DNA of 64,000 nucleotides from Gymnopilus junonius (Eukaryota > Basidiomycota > Agaricomycetes > Agaricales > Galerinaceae), in the NCBI GenBank assembly GCA_015501075.1, contig JADNYJ010000025.1:1-64000 (forward strand), written 5' to 3'. Under the pieces are notes generated by a model. That model did not search any database. It was not told the DNA's origin and was given only the letters and a program-made list of their open reading frames with translations. Made by a program: the position numbers and the translations under genes. Position 1 is the first letter of the stretch; each line of letters opens with the position of its first letter. Below are positions 1 to 12,444 of the stretch, in pieces.

Positions 1-667
1 AATAAGGTATACTACACAGACGCCGATTAATTTATCAACACGATCGCGTAACACATTTCGCTTAAGTAATCGTGTCTGAAAACCCGATTATATAAGCATA
101 GCGGTCGATGGCTAAGTAATCGGGGTTTCGGACCTGATTACATAAACAAATCAACTAGGTCATGTAAATATAGCATGAGCGTCTGGGAGGTACAGGGAAT
201 ACTTCCATCCCGTTCCGTACACTGCCTATTTTGGAAAGGTCACCCACAATATAACGAAATTCCTTCATCAATCTCGATATTCAGGTTATACGAAAGACAA
301 AACTTGCTTCTGGTGACCTCGTTCCATAGGTGTGTCTAATGTAATAAACTAGAAGGTTATTTGCTTTTAACGACCCGCTGATGCCGTGGTTATCGAAGAA
401 ATTGATGTGGTACTCAAGCACTCTGGTAAAGTTCTCTAACTCCGTTATGTAGTTATTAAGCGGAAAATGTTTTGGAACTGCAAAGTTGAATTCTCTTAGT
501 GAATCACTGCTATTTACTCCTCAAGATCTTTGATTACTCTCAGCTCCCTGACACGATTCTCGAGCTCTCTGACGCGTGTTTCTATCGTGGCCATTTGCAC
601 TGATATATTGTGGATTGCATCTTTGAATTATAAATGTTTTACAGACCCAGATAAGAAACAATTTATA
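1..667. other. Left-end non-coding stretch
   Basis: Apart from the two 50-bp units I see no convincing coding sequence, RNA gene or splice pattern here. It may be flank or 3' sequence of a gene lying to the left of the window. Confidence 0.4.
63..162. repeat. Two imperfect 50-bp tandem units
   Basis: Two adjacent units, each beginning TAAGTAATCG, start at 63 and 113, a period of 50 bp. They share a core of TAATCG, then CCCGATTA or CCTGATTA, then TA(T/C)ATAA, and diverge after that. No gene is associated with them. Confidence 0.5.
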
Positions 668-1146
668 TCAGAAGTGCGAGTATGATAAATCGTTCAATGA
701 GACAGGGTATTGTGTGCCTATGATAACGGACTTACCAATGCCAACCCCGTTCATCACAATATGGTTGTACGTGGTGTGGTTGTAGGATCCGATATCACCG
801 CCCCTCCCCACCGCTACCTCCGTTTTCCCGATCCTGTTTGTCGTCAAACATTGGAAGAAAATCGAAAAACACCGTATACTCACGAAGGAATCCCGAGAAT
901 TGTTGAAAAATGCCTTTGGTCGCCCAAAGTCTTCGAATAAAGCGCCCTCGATTTGCTATGTAGCATGTCATGACAAATTGTATGAACGACAACAAGGCCC
1001 TTACCAAAGTAGTCGGCAACCGCTGAAAAGGCCGACAGCAGCAGGGCGAGTACGAGAGTAAGTAGATACGGCATAATGAGGTGGAAAGAAATAACAGTGG
1101 ATGCCGCGCCGATTAGGAAGTCGACGGGCGTCAAATACATACGCAC
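668..1146 (-). CDS. Possible small membrane protein, unrecognised
   Basis: I do not recognise this gene. Read leftward from the ATG at 1146, the first about 47 codons encode two strongly hydrophobic stretches (residues ~8-27 and ~29-46, rich in L, A, V and I). A plausible intron starts with GTAAGG and joins to a segment reading RFIRRLWATKGIFQQFSGF, followed by a GTGAGT donor. A third exon beginning near 850 has coding character in one frame, but I could not join it with consistent phase. The 3' end is therefore open. A membrane-anchored small protein is the most that can be said. Confidence 0.25.
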
Positions 1147-1642
1147 GCCCGAGGACGTGCCTTATTCACAACCTACACGCACTTCCTACACTAAACCACG
1201 ATCGTGGCCACAGCAGCCCATCTGCTGCTTTACAATATAACTTTTTCTGAACACTACCAATCTGCCTGTCTCTGACAAGCCCTTCTTCTGATGTTTTAGC
1301 AAGTCTGCAACACGACGGCGGCATGCTGAAATACGATGCTTTAGACATGTAATAAACTAGTCGGATGGATGTTGTGATGGGAGATGGCTCATTTTTGTTC
1401 AAGGTTGAGATCCAGCGCGGGTGCAAGATGATGGGAGGAACGGGAGAACGGGCATCATAAATGGGTTGGCAGGCTCTGACAGGCTCATCGTTATTTTCTC
1501 TAAGTGTGTGTTGTTTTATTGTAATCAACATCTTACTATAGTATAATTGATACAGAGTAACTACATAGCACTCTCCCAATACTCTACCACTGCTGTCATG
1601 AAGCAGGAAAAGCATCGTCCTGCCACGCAAAGCGGTGGCCCG

Positions 1643-2549
1643 CTAAAACAAGTGTAGAGTTAGGATGGGCTGGTGATCGCGGGACGGGCTGCTCGTGACA
1701 TAGCAATTTGTTTCAGTGACTATAGTAATTCGCCTTGGAGGGGCGCCATTCTGGAAATGGAAACACACTAATGTATAAGCAAAAGATTTTGGCGCGTCAC
1801 GGGTGAAATAGATACTCACTGGCTGTAAAATAATTATATCATCTGTACGACGAACTCCCCCGTATGTTCCCTGTCCATTGAACCCAGTCGATGGCATCGT
1901 TCCGTTTACTGGTAGAGGCAAATACGTAATAATTGTGCTGGGAGGATGCCTGTAGGATGGAGAAGGCTGTGGCCAAGCCATAGGCAAATATGCATTACTA
2001 GTGTTCAATTCGGGTCTCGACCTATCACTGTACTTATCGCCGATTAGTGCGCCCAGAGGAAACCGACCGCGATGCCAATGGAAGAACTTTTCCTTGACTC
2101 TATTCGATGAGCAGGTGGATACAGCATGTCCCTTGGATTGACCGAGGCAAAGATAAATGACTAGGGATGGGAGAAGGCATAGGAGTTGGTAGAACGTGAT
2201 CGAACCTAGAGCTTCTCAGAGAGTTTGCAGATGATGGGACAATGCCCAGAACGTTACGCGTTGAACTGTTGGAAACCGGCAGTCCATTTGAGGGAAAAAA
2301 GTGGTGGGCACGGGGCGAACTGTATGAGCTCGAAGGACTATGATGTGAGTGACTTTTCGAAGACATCGAGCAATAACTATTGACAGGCAAGAGAGTCAGC
2401 GTTAGAAGACAAAGCAAGCAAAAAAGACGGATCTTATATAGGCTCTGAGAGGATCTTAAAATACAACTCGGACAATGCACAGCAATGCCTTTAATCACAG
2501 TCCGTCTACCAGAGCAGACGTAGACGAACAGAACGTCGAAGGTAAGCAA
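1643..2549 (-). pseudogene. Serine/proline-rich hypothetical, probably decayed
   Basis: On the minus strand a segment starting MSSKSHSHHSPSSSYSS (near 2363) is rich in Ser, His and Pro. Further down another frame contains Pro-rich text such as MAWPQPSPSYRHPP. The pieces lie in different frames, with stops between them and no clean splice sites, so I take this as a decayed or badly resolved gene. Low-complexity N-termini of this kind are common in basidiomycete hypothetical proteins. No function can be given. Confidence 0.2.
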
Positions 2550-3043
2550 CCGGAAGAGCCGAAATATATATTTGGACCTCAGGCCTCGAGCTGCAAGTCA
2601 TATACCAAGGTTGAGGCAGTACTAGCCATAGAAGTGCCGTCATAGTGAGGACGATAAATATAACGTCTTCGAAGGAGAAACTTGCCTTTCGGTTCTAAGG
2701 ATAGCTTAAAGCAGGCTACAAAGTCAGCCGTGCTCGTGATGTGCAACTGAGGGACTGTAAAAGCCGTCAAAGTTTGGCTGTGCAGAGTTCATTCAACACA
2801 ACCAAGTGAGATTACATGCTGACTAGGCAGAGTTACTACGGTTATGGCAGATGCTGATACCCGAGCGGATTTTGTCCATTCTTTGGAAGAAGCATGTAAC
2901 TTGGGTCACTACCGTACGTGTAAACAGCCTCTAGTATGATCCATTGAGGAGTAATGCTAAGCATGTTCAGACATTCTGAAAGGAAGATCTAACTTGAGCG
3001 CTTTCATATTCCAGCACTGAAAGACGCAATGAAAGGCATACCT

Positions 3044-4796
3044 TCAAATATCTCTGAAGGCTCTTCGCAAAGAACTCGGAAAGAGAGGTTTCTGCCCATT
3101 TTGATCGTATTCGAAAACCAGTTTGACCGAAGGCAGATTCAAATGTGAACGATCAATATCGCATACTTCTTTCTTTCGGTATTTCACAAGTCTATCCCTG
3201 TACAGTGGGATGCGTTTGGCGAGTTCCTCGAGACCTGTGCCATTCAAGATAATTTCAGTTAGTGATGGGCACCAAAGCCCCCTACTTGGGTTGCATAACT
3301 CCTCGACAAAAGGGACGAAATTGAATGTATGAACAAATCGGATTTTGGTAAAGTTGGTAGGCGAGGAGAACATGGCGATACTGCTTGAATTTATTGTTGA
3401 AGGGGACGCAAATATCAAGAAGGATAGATTTGGGAAATAAGAAGCGAGGGCAGGGAGGTAGGATGAAGCACGGCTTGAATTATCGAGGTACAACACATCA
3501 CCCTGGAACAGCATGGCCGAGTTCCCAGATTGTCGCAATTCGAGAGTTGAAATGCGATTCAGGTACTTCTTTGGTGGAAGGTAAGAACTGAGAAGTCCCA
3601 ACTCGTCGAAGCGCAACATGAAATGCGAGTGTAACAATATAGCCGCATTGTCCGGGATCTTCAAGCACTGTACTATTTGGCAAGGGGATCGAAGTTCTGA
3701 ATCGTCGGACCATGAGATTTCTGCTCTGCGAAGGAAATCGAGGGGCACCGTTCTCTCGGGAAGTGTCTGAGGGTTCACAGCCAAAGGCCCAGCATCGTGG
3801 AGGGATAGAAATTGCAAGAGAGGACAACCTTGCAACACGTCGAGAAAATCTGTGTAAGTCGGACTCAACTCGGGGGCTTGGTTCCTGATGGCCAGATGCG
3901 TCAGACGGGCTAGACCTGTATTAATCGTCGGCCATGCAATATAGCTCAATGATATTCGCTCGAGGGATGAGTCTCCGCTCGTGAACATTCTATGCAATGA
4001 GCGAGAAAGGTTGTCGTATTTGTCTGACTTGACGTCCAAACATAGGTTTCGAAGTCCAGGATAGTCGTAGTTGAATATTTCCCATATAGATGGAAGGATG
4101 TTTAAGCCACCAGATGAAAGGTAGAGGGACTGCAAGTGGCTGGAATGTTGCTGCGCAAACAATAGGTAATCGTTAAGCGACTGCGACAAGGAGAAGAACG
4201 AGAAGTCGGCTAGTCTCAAATACTGGTTGAGGTTCATAGGTGCAGACCTCGCTCGATTGGAAAACATGTCGCGGATCTCTTTCTGGTTGTGCATCTGCGG
4301 GCCGAGGTAGATATTCGTCCACAAGGACGCTGCAGAGAGTGCGGTATGCCGCCACTGTGAACACACCTCCGTAAGGACGAGCCAGGAATATGGATCTTTG
4401 ATTTCATCCCTTGTTGCTGGAGGGAAAAGAGACCATGGTTCCGTGTTTTGGCACAATGAAAAGATCGATGCCAGAAGTTCAGTAGGCAGGCGATTGATAG
4501 GACGCGTGGCGTTGAGTCGGGAACGTATTCTGCTCAGAACGCCCTCTGCAAGAGCTATATCCTCCAGAATCTATACAAGGTTCGCTGAAAATCATTTCGG
4601 TATCTAAGAGACAGTTCAGCGAACCTCCTCCGTACTGTAAGAGTTAGTTAGTAAGATATCTCATGATCAAACGACACGCACAAATGACCTACCTCTCTCG
4701 CAAAGAAAATTCTGTAAAGCCACCTGTACGATCCAATTCATCTTTCAATGCAATTAAAAGGTCCTTTACCATCGATCGTCCGTCATTGGCTGCCAT
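3044..4796 (-). CDS. F-box protein with leucine-rich C-terminal half
   Basis: F-box proteins are substrate adaptors of SCF ubiquitin ligases; basidiomycetes carry large expanded families of unknown targets. Exon 3 (3044-4570) contains the F-box core INRLPTELLASIFSLCQ, then EVCSQWRHTAL, the usual second half of the box. After it comes a ~430-residue region with irregular Leu-rich spacing. The 5' end is modelled as exon 1 at 4693-4796 (ATG at 4796, GTAGGT donor), a 10-nt micro-exon at 4625-4634 and exon 3. This keeps frame and gives 546 residues. The micro-exon is inferred because the larger exons are not in phase without it. A truncated tandem copy lies just upstream at 5.4-5.9 kb. The family call is firm; the exact start is less so. 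Confidence 0.75.
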
Positions 4797-5425
4797 GGTT
4801 CTGGAGTTGGTTGGATTCGAAAGAAAGAGAGATCATGTAAAAAAGCGTCAGCCTCGTCTACGGTTCCAGCCCGGCCAAAGCTCGGCCTTACACATATGCA
4901 CAGCCACAAAGCGTGATCATGGACGTGTGCTGGGCCTGTGAATTCATACCACCACTCTCACTACCTTCTGGAGGAATACAACAGCTAACTGCCGTCCAGC
5001 AGCAGCAACTCCGCCACAACCTTGCACACGAATTTCATCTTCGTTCCATTCGTTTGGCAGCTCGCATATGGAGTATTGTTCGACGCACGTTTTCTCCTTT
5101 TTCACCTCCTTCTACATCTCGTAAGACTATTACATTACCTGCCTATCTCTCCCATATCATTACTTCCTCCTCCCGTCTCCAAATCTCCTTCGTTTGATGT
5201 CTACATACTACTACACGATGCACTGACGAGGTAGCTTAGTTACCTGAATTACTTATGTAATGTTGTCAGTCAAAATTGATTCTATTCTATTCTATCCGGT
5301 GCGCGATCACTTCAAGTGTACAGTAGAAATCTGAAGGCTCTTTCAATTTACTACAACTGGATGTACAACATATTATATGTTATCTTTATTCTAATTTGAG
5401 TTGACTAATTCTCAGAACTATAATC

Positions 5426-5880
5426 CTAAGCCAGGAACGCAAGCTCGTCATCTAGCCATCTTTTGGTGGGAGGAAGAGAGACCATAGCTCTCTGTTTTGA
5501 CAGAATAGGAAGATTGATGTGAGGAGTTCGGCAGGCAAACGGTTGATGAGAGGGCGCATGATATTCAGTCGGCAGTGTATCTCGCTCAGAATCTCTTCTG
5601 CAAGCCCAATCTGTTCCGAGACCTAGAGCAAAAACATTGCAGCCTATCAAACATTATGAGATATTGAAGCTCAAATCTCGTTTTCACTGTAATACGATTG
5701 TGATGTCCAGCACCTATAGAACAACACTGTCAAAAAAAAAAGCACCAGTTCGATCGGTAGGGATCCCCGCATGGGAAAGGTTCGTCGAGCTTTGAATTCA
5801 ACTCGTTCTAAGAGTTCAATTATTTTCGATGCTGATTCGCTGGCAGCAACACCGCCTATTCTTGAGCTTTCGGCATACAT
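5426..5880 (-). pseudogene. Truncated F-box paralogue
   Basis: This is a partial tandem copy of the F-box gene at 3.0-4.8 kb. Starting at the ATG at 5880 it has a short N-terminal exon. After an intron ending CTCTAG, VSEQIGLAEEILSEIH and INRLPAELLTSIFLFCQ align with the intact copy at the same phase-0 intron. The frame then stops a few residues past the F-box (PPKDG, then stop), and no leucine-rich region follows. It may be a pseudogene, or a very short F-box-only protein of unknown use. The missing C-terminal half favours a remnant. Confidence 0.6.
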
Positions 5881-5900
5881 ACTCGATGCCGAATTGTCCA

Positions 5901-8283
5901 AGTTATGGTAAAAGGAGAACCAACTAGAAATACAAATAAATCAGCCTGGTGCCAGGTAGCGACACTGCCACATCCCGTGATCAAGCCATTTGACGCGTCA
6001 ACGCTTTCATAAGCATTGTGAAAGCATTCGGTTCTTCCATGTCACTAAGTCGACTCAGTATTTAACAGCTTTCTATTGGAATTATAATGGAATGCTCTGA
6101 CATCTGTCCCTATGATTCTCTATCCGGATCAGCACTTTCTGGTTCTCACAGACTGTAGTGTCTACGCAGACACTAACTTGCTGCATATATAGAGCGGACT
6201 TCTTGCGTTTCGACGATGGGTGATTTTATTCAAGAGGTGCTGAACGATTTCACTAGACCGTGATTGTCTAATAATAAACCTTGTCTACTTCCTGTCGGGA
6301 GTCGAACATTCAAATGAGTCAATGATCTGTTCAAGGCCTGAGTAAACCCTTGTTTTCTTTCCAAATTGCGGCGCTGTATGTTTATACGCCCATGCCTTTA
6401 TCCGCTCTTCATGTATTTCAGTCTTCCTTTCTCTGTCTTTTCACTGGCCCAGTCCAACATCACTGCACTAGTCCAAAGTAAACCTACTAGGCCTACCTGA
6501 TCAAGCCTTGCAGTGATTCGACTCTCGAGCAATCATCATTGCTGCATACGAACAATCATCAATATCAGTCAAAAAAAAATTTGAAGTCTGAAGGCCAGCG
6601 CCCTAATGTTATTGCACCCTTGCCACAGCCCACCATTTAAGCTCAGCTAAACTACCAGAGTGTCTTAGCATAAGTTCAGTAACACCTGTAAAGCGTCTGG
6701 AATTTCTAGGATCTGGGCCATGCTCTACTCTTCGCTCTATTACTCGATCCCTCAACTTCCGAGTAGCTGTCAAATATTTCTAATTTTATTCTCCAGTAAC
6801 GTTTTCTTTAAATTTGTTTCACCATTTAGCTTCGACGGCTACTTCTAGCCGTTCTCGTCACCGCGCTGCGCAAATGAGAACGTAGAACCAAAATATGCTT
6901 CGGACTAATACTACGTAATACTTGTTGCTGACAACTGCCCGGAAAAAAAATTAGTTGAGCTTTGAAATTTTAAAGGAAGGCTGGCGCTTGATGTGTTCGA
7001 CGCTTAGCAATGCATACCCATGACACGGACTATCCACGCTGCGCCATCACGTACTCTACTGCTATGAATACCTCGATACTTCCCATCTCCCTCTCAGCTG
7101 TCTGTCGAGGCTGCCGGATCTTCCATTCGAACTGCCTTTCGCTTTACCTTTTCTTCTTGCCTCGCCTTACCCCGGTATGACGTATTCTTCTCAGTCATCC
7201 ATAGCCAATTTACCTACTTCGTGCTATCGTGGACCGCTCGGCGTATGCACTTCGACCATGTATGATGCATGACACCCCCCTCTCCTTCTCGAGCTCCTTG
7301 CATTATGATGACATCCATGCTGATGGAGGCTGATAAGGATAAGTACGGCCGCATGTCAATGAGAGCAAGAGCACCGCCCGACGCCAACCTTACATGTTGT
7401 TATGCCAGTGTCTTCAAAGTTATGCGTTGATCATGATAAGTGATAACAGCCCAGCTCTTTCCCATCTATGTACTACGACACAGCATGCACGCCCACCACA
7501 GCCATTTTTAAAAATACCGCCAACGTTCCCACTGCTGCTCAACTGCCACTGCCAATCAAACCGACATTCAGCGCGACGTTGTACACTGATTTGCGTTTAC
7601 CTGATGCCTTGATGGATGCATACATACATGCGTCACCGAGATATCAATCAGAACTTCTTTTTGGGATAAAAATAGCTTTTTGCTCTTGTGGCTTGCCTCG
7701 AGTACCCCCTTCCGAGTTTCGGCCAGGCTGTGTGGTCTAGCCGCGAGGGGTAAGAGGTATGGCACTGGCAAGGTACGTGGTGAACGGCGAGGAAGGGATA
7801 CAAGCCAATGTTTTTTGTCAGGTGCAATGTCAGTGCGGTAATGATAGTTCTTGAGTACAAAAGTCCGTATCATGTATGTATGTATGTAAGGTCGAAGATA
7901 AGACTGGACCCCGATGAAGATGAAGGAGTGGATGGTTGTGCGTATACGTGTGGCAAGAAAGAAAGTCTATATAGGAGATAAGGAACACGGGGACGAATTA
8001 ACGCTACGGTGTCCATCGATATCTGCATCGAGTTATGTATGTATGCATATATGCGAGTGTGGTATGGATACGATATTGGTATGATAACATTAGAAAAAAG
8101 AGAGGCGATGACGACGAAAAAAAAAGGAAGAAGAAATGGCACACGAGTACCAAATACCAATGGGTGTCCATTTAACGACAAAAAAACCAAAAAAAAAACA
8201 CATAAACCATCATCATAAAAAAAGAGCCCGCTTTTAGAGTATTAGTGTCAGTCCATTCACCTAGTCCTCGAGTCCTCTAGTTC
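5901..8283. other. Long intergenic stretch
   Basis: No coding sequence with splice support was found in about 2.4 kb. The segment holds short A and T runs (for example near 6570 and 6945), a (TGTA)n microsatellite near 7874-7888 and A-rich tracts at 8118-8222. Short open frames at 7.4-7.9 kb overlap in several phases and show no family resemblance. Confidence 0.4.
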
Positions 8284-9039
8284 CTATGACCCCAAAGCAA
8301 GCGTCCACGCAACCCCGAAGAACACCCCCACGAACGTCAGCAGTAGCTGGCTGAGATGCACCGGCGGCAGCAACATCTGTGCGGCACTGACAACGGGAGG
8401 GAAGGTCGTGGCGAATAGTATTGTGGGGTTCGGGCTCCCACTGACGGTGACGGTCGGCACGCTCCCTGCGGGGCTGGGAACGGAGCCGGAGGGAGAGGCG
8501 GAGGGAGCGAGAATGGTAAACCGGGATGAGGTAGTGTGCAGGACGCCGTGGGTTGAGTTGATGAAGATGAGGAAGTAGTCGTCGGCGGGCGGGATGTCTT
8601 GTAGTTGGATATTAAGTTTTCCTTGCGCTGCTGGGACTGGAAGGGGGTTGGGAAGTGTGTTAGCCATCCAGAGAAAGAAAGAATGCAGGGGTATGCGAGG
8701 CAAGAAGACTCACCATTCCTCGCGACCAGTATTAGTCCGTCCTGGCTCATCCTCGCCATCTCCAAGTCAAACATGTCCACCCCGTCCAGCACGCCTTTCT
8801 GCCATGTAACAAGGTTGGCAGCATTATTCGGCCATTGGGCGGATGCAGCTGGATTGGTGACGACAAAGTAGTTCGCTGCGAGACAGAAAAAAGTGATATA
8901 AATCGAATGATGAGTAAACAGAGAATCACCCGAAAAGTCTGCGACAGAACGTACCCGATGCCCGTAACGAGAAGAAGGCTAGCACGATAAAGGCCGTTGT
9001 GCTCGAGGCAAATATATTTGACAAAAATCCAGGTCGCAT
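8284..9039 (-). CDS. Kre9/Knh1-type Ser/Thr-rich GPI-anchored surface protein
   Basis: The predicted 199-residue protein has three exons (8955-9039, 8714-8875, 8284-8636) with clean GT-AG introns in matching phase. The N-terminus has a hydrophobic signal segment (TAFIVLAFFSLRA). It is followed by a Kre9/Knh1-like N-terminal domain: NYFVVTNPAASAQWPNNA, then VTWQKGVLDGVDMFDLEM, and DYFLIFINSTHGVLHTTSS near the end. A Ser/Pro/Thr-rich linker leads to a hydrophobic C-terminus (LLLTFVGVFFGVAWTLAL), as expected for a GPI attachment signal. The family is linked to cell-wall beta-glucan assembly or is wall-localised; the role of this member is inferred. The start is fixed by the only in-frame ATG before the signal segment. 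Confidence 0.8.
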
Positions 9040-10354
9040 CTTTATTAGAAATCAAGTGTCGCTGTTCCGACTGGTTGCTGCAGGATTTTTTGTTCGGTCC
9101 CGTTCTTTGACCGGTCGTCGCTCCGAACGAATAGTCGTACTACCGTGCTGTATGTACCGAAAGAGCTGGAAATCGTAGAGGATTAAAGAGAAGGACAAAA
9201 AGTCGTGGGCGTAGCAGAGGAAAGAGGGCCGAGGTAGGGATGATGGTGTCTGGCAGGGATGAAGGCGAGCGGTGACCGTTGTCCACTGGAATTGGTGACC
9301 CAAAAACTTGCCAGGGTGTCCGTCACGTGCCCGGTCCATGTTCCTCGTTCAGGAACCCGTCCGAGATGCCGTTAAGATGCCGGCCGCTTTCCGAACGCTA
9401 CTTGGCAAGATTCTGTCCGTCCGTTGACGGCTTTAGGTTTAGCTTGCGATCGAAATAAGATGCCACCAAAACCAAACCAAAACACCAAAACTTCACTCTC
9501 TCTATCATGGCCTGCTGGTCGTTAATACTTAGTTGCGAACGATGGTCAGTTTGGATAACGAACCCCAAAAACTCTGTGTTCCTTGATCTCTGTCCTCGTG
9601 GAGCTACGTAGGCGCATCAAACCCATTTGGACAATCGTCCTGAGTGGAGATGAGTAAACAGTGGGCGGCGCTGGACGCCCATCCTTTTTCCTCAATGGGT
9701 AGTATAGGACCCACAGCTTCAGTTTAGGTCTCAGGCCTCTTGGCAGCCGACGATCAAGCACAAAAGTACCAAGAAATAGGCAAGGGTTTTCTTTATTCAC
9801 CAAGGTCCTTCTCCGTACTTTAAGGAATGCTTCGGCCATGGACAGGTATATAAAGAGTGCAAAAGCTCAGAGAGACATAAGTGTCTGTCTTCTTCCATTG
9901 ATAGTCTTGCTTATTCCTCGATTCCCACTAAATCACTCTGGGGTGTTCTGCTAGTGCGACCCAGAAGTTTCTTAAAAGTAAGAACTCAGCAAATTGGTCG
10001 TGCAATTACCGGATCCATTGAAATAACTTTTTCTGATCTACTTCCATCTGACAATACAGAAGTTGTACGATTTTCCATCTTAGAAGTACATCCATTTTAG
10101 CGCCAATGAGGATCTTCATACAGTATCACCGCAAGCTTGAAGACAATCATCTGCTAGAAGAACATTATAAAGCATATCATTCAAGCTAGGAGAATTTAGT
10201 GTTGTATTAGCACTGGTTCTTGTCAGTATGTACAGTGCAAACATTTTCATTTTCATTGTTGTGAGTATAAAATGCTAAGCATCAGGTTTCTCTTCATTGA
10301 GAGACCTTTACATCCACCAGTTTAATCATTCTCAGCAATCTGTCGGTTTCGTCA
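9040..10354. other. Intergenic, one doubtful reading frame
   Basis: A 97-codon minus-strand frame (9546-9839, starting MAEAFLKVRRRTLVNKEN) is basic, unspliced and not recognised; I do not call it a gene. GTGAGTATAAA at 10260-10270, about 85 bp before the first DUF5648 start, recurs at 12356-12366 before the second copy. It is the probable TATA element of both. Confidence 0.4.
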
Positions 10355-11028
10355 ATGAAGAACATCTTTGTTTCGTTTCAGTGATCATCGTCCTCGCGAT
10401 GGCTGTAGGCATGGGTGCAACTAAAATGCATAGCTCCAACGTTCGTCATCAACATTAACCACTCTATCACCGTCCATTGACTCTTCTGCGCTTTATTTCA
10501 GCCTCAAACACCAAACACATGTGCCGATCCTACTCTCGCAACCAAATGGATGCAAGTGTTCAACAAACCCCAAGTGACGCACGCCTTAGGTCCCCGCGCA
10601 TACACCGTAAACGGCATAACAAGGGAAGGCGCAAACGACTGGGAATTCCAAGGCGACGTCTTCGTCGCTTGGAGCACGCCCCAGAATTTCACGGTCCCCT
10701 TGTACCGATACGATGCCGGCAGCGACCATCTTTATTCTACCGCCGCTACTTCTCCGACTCCGGGATTTACACGTGCGATAGTTATTGGGTATGTTTATGA
10801 GACGCAGGTGTGTGGGAGTGTTCCGCTGCTAGGTGCTTGGGATCAGCCTGCGGGGGATCATTATTATACGACGGAGGTTGTTGAGCATAACGAGCTCATC
10901 ACCCTGGCTGGGTGGACCGATGCGGGGATTGCTGGATATGTTTTGCCACTGGGATCTGGTAAATCTTTGCATGTGTCATTGACTATTTAGCCTTTACTGA
11001 CGGGTTTTTTCTTGATCGCTTAGTTTGA
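10355..11028 (+). CDS. DUF5648-type protein, copy 1, signal peptide out of frame
   Basis: The body (exon 10502-10958 plus 5 nt at 11024-11028) encodes a protein with the DUF5648 repeat pattern: VPLYRYDAGSDHLYST, CGSVPLLGAW and DHYYTT, then WTDAGIAGYVLPLGS. It begins TCADP like copy 2, with the same introns in the same phases. Both copies start MKNIF, but here the exon-1 frame from the ATG at 10355 hits TGA at 10382. Relative to copy 2 there are two extra bases near 10373-10381. Translation in the body frame could only begin at the ATG at 10399, which would give no signal peptide. Copy 2 at 12.4 kb is intact. Copy 1 is either damaged in its secretion signal or misread in assembly. Confidence 0.65.
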
Positions 11029-12444
11029 TTGTCTATAGCTAGGCTATGTAATACCTTCCTTAGTTTTACATAAATTAAATGCATTGGATACAAATTTTCC
11101 TCAACTTGTCAGTGGCAAAGAGTGATTCTTAATCCAGGTCAAATAATCAGCCACTCTCCAGTCTTTAGTGGCAGCGTCTAATGGCACTATTATTATTCGA
11201 TCAGGTTCTTCCTACTCAAAATAAGCCATTTTGATCTTCAAACCCATGACCTGCATACCCGTGTCAATTGTCATTGATGGTTAAAAGTACACTAATGTTT
11301 TCTCTAGACGGAAGTGACAGAGGTCCGACGGACCATCCCTGATTAGCTTTAGCAGATTCGACATCAAGCGACCTTTTTAATGCTACCGACGAGCGTCTAT
11401 GGGGCCCGGAGTATGAAATGACGGCATGGTATGACCTTGGGCGAATGATGTTCCATTGGTACATAGCCATCAGGACCAGAACTACTATACATTTGCTGGT
11501 TTTATCTCACGTCATACTAGGATGATGGACAATAGGCTCAGGGAGATGATGGATCCTTCTCAAACGACTTCCAATTTGCTATGTTAAGCATCCTAAACAT
11601 ACTCTATTTACATGCGAAAGTGACATGTTACAGAAGACACTGCAGAACCTACGTAGAATCTCCGATGATTACTTAGGAAACTCCGAAATCTAAAGTTCAA
11701 GAATAAGTAAATTGTACACAAGGGGACCCAACCTTGTGAACATGGACGCAGACGTCTTACCGCATGGTATTGACATAAAGTCTGATTATCTTCTTTTACC
11801 TGAAGGAACTGAAGTCATCAGTAATATTTATTTGCACATCACCGGGGTCACAGATGTGCTCCGTCGTAAGGCTGGGCACTAGGTAATTATGAATGAATGT
11901 CCGTGAGGGTTCAAAGTGGCTAGGGCATGCCGGCAAGGCTATATGGGTTGCATTTTGGCCTGTCTCCTGTCATCTTCAGTCCATCTCTGTTTGGGATGGT
12001 ACATCAAGGATTCCTCTTCTGACCTTTTCCTCTTTCCTTGGGCTATCAGTCATTGTTCTTCTGGAAAGAGCATTAAACAGCAATAGTGAAAAAGAAGACC
12101 TTCACTGTACTATGATTATACCTTCTACCATTCATTTATTACTCATGGGCAGAGTACAAAGGGCGCTTATAATTCAGTCTGTGCAGTGCATTGGACATGT
12201 GTCGCTTCCGTCTTGGAAGCACGTCAATGTATTTGACTACTACTGATAACAATGCATTTTCTATTTTTATGTAATGCTATGGTTCTAATCATTTGAGTGA
12301 ACAGCAAGCGCCGGCGTCTGTAAGCTATTAGTGCTCATAAAATATATTCATCACCGTGAGTATAAATGTCATGCTTTTAATTCCTCTTTGCCATAGCCCA
12401 AACATCCCCTGCTGCAGACACTCGACAGTACCTCGACTTACGAA
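11029..12444. other. Intergenic region between the DUF5648 copies
   Basis: No convincing gene is seen. A 117-codon plus-strand frame at 11893-12246 has no family resemblance and no splice support. The last ~90 bases resemble the promoter region of copy 1, including GTGAGTATAAA at 12356, which fits a tandem duplication that carried the promoter with it. Confidence 0.4.

Noticed and set aside
6281..6320. tRNA-like B-box sequence (GGGAGTCGAACATTC)
   Set aside because: No matching A box or cloverleaf could be folded around it.
7394..8218. Several overlapping short frames on both strands suggesting a gene at 7.4-8.2 kb
   Set aside because: They overlap in many phases, lack splice support and include microsatellite and A-tract translations; no family pattern.
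9546..9839. 97-codon minus-strand frame starting MAEAFLKVRR
   Set aside because: Basic, unspliced, with no recognisable domain; kept only as a remark in the intergenic entry.
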